DNA of 64,000 nt, taken from assembly GCA_033065855.1 (NCBI GenBank), contig JAVXUO010000911.1, positions 310,001 to 374,000 on the forward strand, read 5' to 3'. Positions 21,945 through 30,893 of this stretch are shown one piece after another. Numbering within the stretch: the first letter of the stretch is position 1; the number at the start of each line of letters is the position of its first letter. Below the pieces are notes generated by a model. The model was not told where the DNA came from, did no database searches, and was given only the letters and a program-made list of their open reading frames with translations. The stretch comes from Escallonia rubra (Eukaryota; Streptophyta; Magnoliopsida; Escalloniales; Escalloniaceae). The position numbers and the translations under genes are program-made.

Positions 21945-23290
21945 TCTTTTCACAGTTTTTTGCGGTCAGCGGATGGTTCCACTGACTAAGACCCGAATTT
22001 CCTCCTCAACCCGGAACAAAGGCAAACCACAACCAACAATATTGTGCTTCAACGTATGGTCCCGTTGACTAGGACCCAAAATCTAACTTTCTCCCTTTGG
22101 ATATGAGGCACATCAACCAAAAGCAACCTCTCAATATCACAATTCGATCAAACAAAGTTCACAATAGCCAGACGCAACACATTCCATGGCAACTCATTTT
22201 ATTTCCACATCAAATAGCTTAAAACGAAAGGAATTGCATTGCAAAAGACTTTAAAAACCTTTAGTTGGTACGTATCCGTATATATCTAATAGCTCGAAAA
22301 TAGGGTATAAGCGTGTGGGAACATAGCAGGAGTTCTTACCTGAATTGGTAACCGAGTTTTATCCCTTGATTGTGAGTGGGTCCTACCCTCGATTATCAGA
22401 ACATATGACTATAAATAGCAAGGATATCAATTCACGATGTTCAATTATGCTTGACTGTTAAATTCTTCCCAACTAAGTGAAATAACCAAAATACCCCCTC
22501 CCTCCACGAATTTGTGTAAAAATACCAAAATTCCCCCAACATCTAACGTGCCATTACACACCCAAAAGATCTTTTTAAACGAATAGGTGGGTTTTTCGGA
22601 CTAAAAGGTCCCTCGGAAGATTTTTCACTCAAAAACCTAGTCCGCTTCTTTAATTGAGCGCTACAGGCCATATTTTAAAAGTATAGCAATCGTCACTGGA
22701 ATGCCATGAATTTCCAGTCACCCAAGTGTCTCAATAAAACAAGGTTACCGTAAAGTTTTTGGCTAAAAATAAGCTTGTTTGCTATGTCAAATAATTCAAA
22801 AGCCCTTTTTTTATATGAAATCATTTACTGCCCTTCGCGCACCCAGAAAAATCCCAGAAAATTTCATGATGTAGGTTTCATAAAAAATAAGAGGGTTTTA
22901 GTTTTTCACTTGGCCCAAACATGCTAAAAAATGGCATACAAAATTGGACAAAGGATTGATCTGTAATAGAAACAACATTTTTCAGCAAAAACTAGTTTTG
23001 TACATTGACCATTTTGAAGGCGAATTATAAAGAATCTCTGAAAACTCAAAACTACAAAGTTTGAATAGACTTTCTGAGGTTTTTAGAAAGATTTGCTATA
23101 AACCAATGAATAATGAATATTCTATAGCAAATCGAAACTATTGACAGAAACAACACATCTTTGCGCGGATCAGTTTTGTTCAATGGTTATTTTGAAGCAG
23201 AAATATAATGAATCTCAGAAAACTTAAAACTACAAAATGAGTAATGAATTTGTATGGCAAATCGAAATGGCTGTCAGAAACCTAGTTGTA
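21945..23290 (+). mobile_element. Fragment of the TGTCACGACCC LTR family
   Basis: Blocks matching 7500-8900 and 31190-33650 occur in the same order: a GGTCAGCGGATGGTTCC-like start, a GCACATCAACCAA segment, an ACTTACCTGAATTGG-like segment, and repeated CAGTTTTGTTCAATGG blocks. Both LTR ends are missing. It is a third, truncated copy of the family inside the CACTA interval. Confidence 0.7.
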
Positions 23291-23740
23291 GACGTTACCT
23301 CATTTGGTTATAACATAACTACTCTTCAGTTTCCTCTCAGTTAGGTATGGCTGGTTTTCTTACGAAGCAGCATCTACCATCATTTGGGGCTATCCTTTGT
23401 ATTCTGCATAGTACATGGCTACGTGAATTGTGTTTCTTTACTTTTTGTATTAGTATTCATGCTTGGTCTTCAACAACTGTGAGGCAATAGACATGGATTT
23501 CTCAGTTTCTACAGCCAGTGATTAGTAAGTAAGATACCTTTTACTAAGTGACGATTTTCCACTTAAAAGGTTCTCAGAATGAACTGGATCTTTTTTAAGA
23601 GTGTTGGGTATGAAGTATAAAATGTTGGTCCCCAACTAGAATTAATGTTTCATCTGGATCAAATTATGAGCTAATGGAAGCTAATGTCACAATTGTCAGA
23701 GCTACCGCCAAAATGGCATGCTAAACTAATAGCAAATTAG
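23291..23740. other. Unassigned AT-rich sequence
   Basis: No open frame, repeat or family match was recognised. It separates the LTR fragment from the AATTAACCCT-rich tract. Confidence 0.4.
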
Positions 23741-25165
23741 CCATTAATCTAAGTAAACCAAATTAACCCTAATTATCCATAATCTAACCAATTAACAGTA
23801 ATTAACCCTGAGTAACCCAAATTGAACGAATTAATCCCAATTAAACCCGATTAACCCTAACTGAACCAATTAATTGTAATTAACCCTGATTCAACCTAAT
23901 TGAACCAATAAGCCCTAATTAATCCCGATTTACCCTAATTGAACCAATAAACCCTAATTAGCCCTCATTAATCCTAATTGAATCAATTAACCGTAATTAG
24001 CCCCTATTAAACCTATTTGAACCTGTTAACCTTAAACCCTAAATCCTAATTAAATCCTAATTAGCTCGGATAAACCCTAATTACCCCTAACGAAGCCTAA
24101 TTAATCTAAGTACATCCAAATTACTCGAATTACATCCGAATTAGCCTAATAAAGCCTAAGTACATCCAAATTACTCGAAGTACATGTTAGAATTATTCTG
24201 ATTTAATTTTTTGTGAAATGTCCTTTGTTCCATTAAATGCAAAACTTACATGCATATGTTTATGTACATTCTACATAGTACACTAAACCCTCAATTAATC
24301 TATAGTATCCCAGTTTCATCAATCCCCCATGCCCTGCATAGTGCTATATTATTGGCATTTGTTGTGACTTGTTGAATTATTCTGATTATAGTTAATTAGA
24401 AAAAAAAATTCCAAGTTATTCTGATGTCAAAGTGTTCTTTCTGATTTCCAGAATTGTTGTAATGTGAAGTTCTAGAAATTGATGCCTTAGCCCCTTTGAT
24501 TGGTAGTTGGTCACATGAAAATTGAATCCCTCCACAAGGGGTAACTGTAAAAAAATAATTTTGATTAACCTTGATTAACCCCTAACACATCCCTAGGTAA
24601 CCCTAATTAACTATAATTAATCCTAATTAACCCTTATTCACCCTAATTAAACCTAGTTAACCCTGATCAACCCTAATTAACCTCGATTAACTGTAATTAA
24701 CTTTGATTCACCTTAATTAAAGCTAATTAACTATTATTAAACCTAAATAATCCTGATTAACCCTAAGTAAAAATAATTAATCCCAATTAGCCCTATTTAG
24801 CCTCGATTAACCCCTAACACATTACTAGGTAACTCTAATTTACCATAACTAAACTCTAATTAAACCCTATTAATATATTCTTGATTATCCTAAGTACAAT
24901 CTAACCCTCACTATATACTTAAACTCTGGACTCACAGGTGGGAAAATATTAACTCTTTGAATTAACTCAACGAATTTTAAAGTGACTCAATCCTAATTAA
25001 CCCTAGTTAACATATTAACTCTAATTAACCTTAATTAGCTCTTACTTACATCCCAATTAACAATAGTTAAGTCTAATTAAACCCAATTAACCCTATTTAG
25101 CTCGAATTAGCCCTCATTACCATTAACCCTATTTAGCTCGAATTAGCCTTATTAGCCCTAATCGC
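23740..25165. repeat. AATTAACCCT-rich degenerate short-period tract
   Basis: Dozens of variants of TTAACCCTAATT and CCCTAATTGAACC follow one another with a loose 9-13 bp period. A non-repetitive break occurs at about 24190-24560. The unit resembles plant telomere repeat (CCCTAAA) interleaved with TTAA, but no run of true telomere repeats is present. It runs into the left arm of the inverted repeat. Confidence 0.75.
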
Positions 25166-25499
25166 CCTAATTAAAACTGATTAACACTAATTAACCCTAA
25201 TTTACTGTTAATTTACTCTCTAATCAACTCTAATCACCGCTGATTAACCTAATTAAACCCTGATTGTCCTGATAAATCATAGACAAACCCTAAATAAACC
25301 CAATTAGGGTAATTAACTGTAATATGTTCTAATTAGGCTCAACTAGCCGTAAGTAGCCTGGATTAATCCCTCAATAACACTAATTGAGTCTAACTAAACG
25401 CAATTAACTGTAATCAAATAGCTCGAATTACCCCTAATTAACACATTAACTCGGCATTTTCACCTTAATTAGCTATTATCTATTTAGGTTCAGTACAAA

Positions 25500-25918
25500 A
25501 TCATTTGGTTATAGTGAACTTAAGCAGAGAAGTTAAATCATCATTCCTAAATCCTTCAATATCTAACGATCCACTAAATCGGGATTCTCAAGTAAACCAG
25601 GTGCTTTTGGTTGGTAAGTTATGGACTTAAAAATTTTCCTTAGCGCGTCATGTTGAACCATCTCGTCTAAGATCTTATCTTTCGAGAATTCAGATAACAC
25701 TTTTGGCCTAACAACTCTCCATGTCTGCAAAAGAGAAGACTTTCTGAGACAAATTAAAGGTCATGTCGCAAAGATTCCCTAACCTCCATTGTTCTTGAGG
25801 TAATTAGATGGTATATATACACAGTTTTCTTCTGACCAATCCTGTATGCCCAACATATGGCTTGTCTTTCAACTGATGGGTTCCAACCAATATCAAACAA
25901 AACAACTCTCGACGCCCT
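25500..25918 (-). pseudogene. DRD1/CLASSY-like SNF2 C-terminal fragment, left arm
   Basis: Read on the minus strand across small frame breaks, it keeps a WNPSVERQAICWAYRIGQKK-like stretch, which is helicase motif VI of SNF2 proteins. Next come VYIYHL-type residues, and later KILDEMVQHDAL and ITYQPKAPGLLENPDLVD. The order and the C-terminal EDKILDEMVQH signature match the DRD1/CLASSY branch, whose members recruit Pol IV or aid Pol V in RNA-directed DNA methylation. Only the last part of a helicase is present, with frame shifts and stops, so it cannot encode a working remodeller. The family assignment is from recognition, not a database search. Confidence 0.7.
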
Positions 25919-26021
25919 AGTTAGGGCCAATTAGGGCTAATTCGAGCTAAATAGGGTTAATGCTAATGAAGGCTAATTCGAGCTATATGAGGTTTGAAAG
26001 ACAAGCTATGTGGGGCATAAA

Positions 26022-26373
26022 TTTGGTTGGGGCGTCGAGATTTGTGTTGCTTGATATCGGTTGCAATCCATCAGTTGAAAGGCAAGCCATATGTCGGTCA
26101 TACGGGATCAGTCTGAAGAAAAATGTGTGTACCTCAGGAACAATGGAGGGCAGGGAATGTCTGCGACAGGTTGAGAAAGATCTTTTGTCTCAAAAAGTCT
26201 TCTCTTCTGTAGACATGGAGAGTTGCGAGCCAAAAGTGTTATCTGAAGTCCCAGAAGATAAGATCTTAGACGAGATGGTTCAACATGACGAGCTAATAAA
26301 TTTTTTTGAGTCCATTACTTACCAACCAAAAGTACCGGGTTTACTTGAGAATTCTGATTTGCTGGATCGTTAG
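26022..26373 (+). pseudogene. DRD1/CLASSY-like SNF2 C-terminal fragment, right arm
   Basis: An open frame from 25960 to 26373 (137 codons) contains ASRFVLLDIGCNPSVERQAI, a degraded motif VI (CRSYGISLKK in place of RAYRIGQKK), EKDLLSQKVFSS, then EDKILDEMVQHDELINFFES and ITYQPKVPGLLENSDLLD before a stop. It is the inverted partner of 25500-25918. Just upstream a short extra FERQAMWGINLVG piece repeats part of motif VI, pointing to rearrangement at the loop. The open frame has an ATG but is about one tenth of a real DRD1/CLASSY protein, so I class it as a captured fragment. Confidence 0.7.
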
Positions 26374-26764
26374 ATATTAAAGGATTTAAGAATTGTGATT
26401 TTCTCTAGTAAAGTTCACTATAACCAAATGATTTTCTCTACTATAGCTAATTAAGGTGAAAATGCCGAGTTAATGCGTTAATTAGAAGCAATTAGGGTAA
26501 TTAGAGTAATTTAGGGCTGATTACAGTTAATTGCCTTTAATTAGACTCAATTAGTATTATTCGGGGATTAATTCGGGCTACTTAGGACTAGTTGAGCCTA
26601 ATTAGAACATATTACAGTTAATGACCCTAATTGAGTTTATTTAGGGTTTGTCTACGATTTATCAGGACAATCAGGGTTTAATTAGGGTAATCAACAGTGA
26701 TTAGGGCTGATTAGAGATTAAATTAATAGTAAATTAGGGTTAATCAGTTTTAATTAGGCCATGT

Positions 26765-27062
26765 ACGCGGCCTCCCCAAAATGACTGCACGTGCCGTGAT
26801 AGAAGCGTCCCCACCCCCCGCTGCATCTCCACAGACGCAAACACCGACCGTGGAGCACTTGTCGTTACATGAGGACGAGGTCTATCGCATTGCTGCGGAG
26901 GTTTATAGGAGTATCACAGCTCATAATCAGGTACAACCACTAAATGCATTTAATTAGTGAACACTATACGATTGCTATCTAAGATTAATGCATTTCTGCC
27001 TTTACATGTAGGGCACTGCTGCTGGACATGCCCCGGGACTCGCTGAGCCCTTCCTCTCCTAG
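26765..27062 (+). pseudogene. CACTA transposase C-terminal exons, second copy
   Basis: This is a plus-strand match to 10423-10745 minus. It encodes PTVEHLSLHEDEVYRIAAEV up to AHNQ and a GT donor, then an intron ending in TAG, then GTAAGHAPGLAEPFLS and a stop. It lacks part of the last exon present in the first copy. Only the gene end remains; the hairpin lies directly upstream. Confidence 0.75.
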
Positions 27063-27239
27063 CACTTTGTATCCCGCTCCCATGCCCCCTCCCCCCGACC
27101 CCGACTTGTACTCCTCTCCCCTACTCTATTAATATACCCTGCTCTCCGTGCCCTCTTGAATTTTGTATACATTTTATTATTGAATTGTGATTGTTGGACT
27201 ATTGTTGGATTGTAATTACAGGTTTAGGTATTAAAAAAA

Positions 27240-27668
27240 TTAAAATTAGTTTGACTTTTAACGACGGACTTTATTCCGTCGCTAAAAGTCAACTAATTTT
27301 GAAGGAACGAGTTTTTGCGACGGAATTTCTGTCGCTAAAAGTTTTAAACAAAAAATGTTTAGCGACGGAATTTTGTCGCTAAATATTTTACTTAATAAAT
27401 TATTATCGAAAATAGAAAATAAATTAAAATACGAAAAATAGAATTAGCGACGGCCGGAATCTCCGTCGGCAATTGTGTTTGTTTGCCCATCGTTGAAGGT
27501 GGACTTTAGGCGACGGATTGTAAAAACCCGTCGCAAAACTTTTAGAGACGGGGTTGTAGGCGACGGAGTTTTAGCGGCGGGTGGTCCGTCGCTAAAACTC
27601 TTTTCCGACGGATTACAGACTTTTAGTGACGGAAGTGTCCATCGCTAAAAGTCATTTTTCTTGTAGTG
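27240..27668. repeat. CACTA subterminal repeats and internal CACTA end
   Basis: TAGCGACGG and complement repeats lead to TTTTTCTTGTAGTG at 27655-27668. The last ~45 bp are the reverse complement of the left end at 6793 (shared CACTTCC spacer between the two motif copies). The base triplet after it is TAC, which does not match the TCC at 6790. Confidence 0.75.
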
Positions 27669-28010
27669 TACGTGGGTGAAAACCCCGTTGCTAAAATATT
27701 AGTGACGGAATTTGGTGATCTGTCGGCAAAAATAAAACTTTTGCCAACGGAATTAATTACTTTTAGCGACAGAATTTTTCGTCGCTAAAGATATTTTCTT
27801 ATATTTTATCTTTCTAAAATTTTTAAAAACTTTTAGCAAAGGAATTTCTGACGCTAAAAGTCCATCACAAAATTTTTTTAGGAAAATTCGTTGCTAAAAA
27901 TATGTTTCTAAAAACGTTATTAATCTATAGAAGGACCTTTAGCGACGAAATTCCTTCGCTAAAATTTTAAAAAATAAGGCTATTTTGTATTTTTTTGTTA
28001 TTTTTTATAA
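27669..28010. repeat. Further CACTA subterminal repeats
   Basis: Loose copies of TTTTAGCGACAGAA and TTCGTCGCTAAA occur without an element end. They probably belong to the outer element together with 29985-30156. Confidence 0.55.
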
Positions 28011-29985
28011 ATTCAAACATGTTTCAAACAATTAACCCTAACCAACCAATCCAACAAAAAATTAATTCTTTAAACTAGGATTCATCCTTTGCTAAATTTC
28101 AAGTAATACAAATAAAATTAAATCATATACACCACTAACTAAAACTCAATACAACAAATTACATGTTTACTACATAGATCATATCTTACAAATCCCAAAA
28201 ACAAAACTAAAAGTTTCATTGAAAGTAAAAAAATATAAATCAAGATCCTTGCTCTTCATAGCCTGCACAATATCTCATTGTCCACAGTTGTTGCTTGTTT
28301 GTCTTTGTCGATCAAAACCTAAACAGGAAGATCAGTTGTACATATTCATTTACAATGAATAAAATGAATAGAAGAAGACTACTTATTAAATTTTAACCAA
28401 AAATTCTGCAAAACAAGCTGCAATAAATTATGAAAAAATCATAGAGCTGGAAACAATAATGGAGTAGCTAATTATTCAATTATTTGATAGATGCACTAGC
28501 AAAATAAACAACCATCTAATAAGTATGTATAGCTTCTATAAGCTTCGTAGCAAAGTTCACACAGGTAGATAACAAACTTCAATAAACTCAACAATAAAAT
28601 GGAAAAGAAACCCTAAAAAGCAACCGATCAAAGAAGCAGGCATCATGTACAAAAAGCAATTAAAACCGTAATGAATTAGCGCCCCTCTTTTGCCATCTTG
28701 ACAGCTGAATTTGTCATAACCAAGGAATCAAATATATGGATTGAGGCCACAGCTTCTGTGCACCACATCATCCATTTACCTTCATCATTCAAACCCTTTG
28801 CATGAGTCTCCTAACATCGTACGAGAATAGATGCAACACCTCCTAAATCCTCTAATCATTGCAAAGCACAAAGACCCTTATAGTCTAGAGTAATTACAAT
28901 TGCAGGAAAGTCAAGATTGCAACAAAAACATGCAAATCTTTTTTACTGTATTAATAGTCCAAATTTCTATGAAATAGAACAGTCTCTTCTATTGTACAAC
29001 AATTGATACTGAACTAAAATATCTACAATAGTTATGGAAACTAGAATTTTGAGGATAGAAAGTTCCACGCTTCTTGATGAATATATGATCACATATTGCT
29101 GCAAGGTTAGACGAACCAATAGCTCAACTACGAGCACGTTTGAGATTAATACTCAAAAGAACATTTTATATAAACTCATAATCAGTTTCTAAATTTAGTT
29201 GTAAGCTGGGTGTTTAGCAAAATTAGCTAGAAACTAAGGATGATATTTCGCTAAAAAAAAACTAAAACCAGTTTTAAATATGGCAAATGACCAAGCAGTT
29301 TGGTGTTTGAATTAAAATGGTAAAGGTTTTTATAACTAATAAAGGTATATAGTATGTTAATTGATCAAACTTGAATCTGAAAAGTGATTTAATCTATTAT
29401 TAACCATTCTAAAGTAGTCTCTTATTCATAAAACGAGTCCAAAGACAACTTAAACATAACCTGTACCAGTTTCAAACTATGATGTCCACCCAACATCATT
29501 AAGAACATTAACAACTATGATTCTCAATAGTCAAATAATGTAATCCAGATCTACCGCCGAAAGCGCAATTGATAGTCCAAATTGTGCAAAATAAGAGACA
29601 AAAATTGTGAAAAAGAAGGATAAAAGGAAAAAGATTAATACTGGACGGCATGACTCCAGATCTACCGCTGAAAGCGCAATTGATAGGCACAAGGGTGTCT
29701 TCGTTTCGAATGCTGATGACGATGTTTGGAAGGATGGCACCAACTTGATACATATTCTGGACGACGTAGTATCTTGTTGATAATCAAATTGTTGGGGCTA
29801 CAATGCCATGGCTGTGGGGCGGCGTTAGGATAACAGGGTGGTGCAGTCAGGCAAGGGGAAGCATGGTGGGGCTGAAGGTAAGGGAGGCGGGATGGCGGCA
29901 GAGGTGGGAGGCATAAGTCAGTGTGGGTGAGAGAGAGAGAGGCGGTCGGGAGAAAGAGAAGAAAGAAGTAGGGTTTGATGGTTTT
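28010..29985. other. CACTA interior without recognised gene
   Basis: AT-rich sequence with no supported coding region. A ~28-bp segment around AGATCTACCG and AAAGCGCAATTGATAG occurs twice (about 29548-29575 and 29657-29684). A purine-rich GC stretch is at 29815-29960. Short open frames here are not supported. Confidence 0.45.
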
Positions 29986-30156
29986 ATTCACCTTTAGCGA
30001 CGGATTTTTGGTCATCGGCGACGGAACATTCCGTTGGCTAAGACCTTTAGCGACGGATTTTTACCGACGAAAAAATCCATTGCTAAAGGGATTTTTAGCG
30101 ATGGATTTACGTCTGTCGCTAAAACTCTGTGGCTAAGGGTTTGTTTTCTTGTAGTG
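29985..30156. repeat. CACTA right-end subterminal repeats
   Basis: Several TTTTAGCGATGG and CCGTCGCTAAA motifs precede the right end TTTTCTTGTAGTG at 30144-30156. The sequence next to the end differs from the left end, as expected for the two distinct ends of one CACTA element. Confidence 0.75.
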
Positions 30157-30159
30157 TCC

Positions 30160-30893
30160 ACCCTGCAACATTTGTGATATGCGAGTGCTAACCGATGTTA
30201 TTGTGGCAGTTGCTCAAGTTCTGTCTAAGTTAGCTAAGGGTTGCCTCTAATTCTTCAAATGCCTCAAAATTTTGAAGAACTTTAAATAGACATTCAAGTG
30301 CCAAACATCCTTTGATCAGCTGAAGACTTACCTGGTAGAGCGTCCGCCGCTCTTAGACCTTAAGCCTGGAAAAGAGCTTTTGCTACTTAGTCATAACTCA
30401 ACAAGCTGTTAGCATCTCCTTTAAGAAGATAAAGGGACCAAAAAAATTATCTATTATGCCTATAAAGTTCTTCACGAAGCAGAGTTGCGCTATCTGATCT
30501 TAGAGAAATTTTCGTCTGTCATACTCTAGCCGTCAGAAAGCTACGAACCTATTTTCAAGCTCATACAATCACAGTCCTTATAGACCAACTGCTCGGTAAA
30601 ATCTTCCACAAGCCTGAAACTTCTGAAGGACAGGTCGTGTGGTCAGTTAGCTCAGAGAGTTTGACATTCGTTATCGGCCATGACCCCCCATCAAGGGCCA
30701 AGCCCTTACTGATTTCATCGTTGACTGCACCTTCTCTGATGAGTTACCTTTTGGTCTTTCTATGGAGGCTCTAAAAGCCAATTTGAAGCCATAGACACTA
30801 TATGTTGATCTAAGCTCCGAAAATTCTCAAATTTAGTACTAGCTTACCGCCCAATGGTTCATTAAATAATCTAAACTGACTATAACTCCTCTA
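30160..30893 (+). pseudogene. Gypsy RT-end and RNase H remnant, right of the CACTA insertion
   Basis: Gypsy coding resumes after the TCC duplication. A GRASAAL-like segment lies near 30335, RKLRTYFQAHTITVLIDQLL near 30535-30600, and an alanine/arginine-rich RAKPLLISSLT-like stretch at 30690-30720 (from KQALADFI-type sequence). TLYVDLSSENSQ near 30797-30830 is the start of the second RNase H-like block. Many stops and shifts are present. This continuity across 6792/30157 supports the CACTA insertion boundaries. Confidence 0.75.

Larger units (their letters stand above)
25165..26760. repeat. Long inverted repeat (hairpin-capable), arms about 750 bp
   Basis: The left arm (about 25165-25918) and right arm (about 26022-26760) are reverse complements for nearly their whole length, with scattered substitutions and indels. 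The spacer is about 100 bp. The inner ~480 bp of each arm carries SNF2-gene fragments; the outer part is AATTAACCCT-type sequence. The right arm abuts CACTA transposase sequence at about 26760. Confidence 0.85.
6793..30156. mobile_element. CACTA (En/Spm-type) insertion interval, about 23.4 kb, composite
   Basis: The left end is CACTACAAGAAAA and the right end is its complement TTTTCTTGTAGTG. The flanking trinucleotide TCC occurs at 6790-6792 and 30157-30159, matching the 3-bp target duplication of CACTA elements. The gypsy RT/RNase H coding sequence is interrupted exactly here. Subterminal regions are packed with (A)CTTTTAGCGACGG and its complement. The interval is not simple: a second CACTA end of the left-end type lies at 27655-27668, inside it. 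Read it as one outer insertion with later nested or rearranged material. Confidence 0.7.

Noticed and set aside
23740-25165. Interstitial telomere repeat
   Set aside because: The units are TTAACCCTAA-like with irregular spacing; no run of CCCTAAA units is present.
6793-27668. CACTA element bounded by 6793 and 27668
   Set aside because: Both are the same type of end and the flanking triplets differ (TCC against TAC); 30156 has the matching TCC and the gypsy sequence resumes there.
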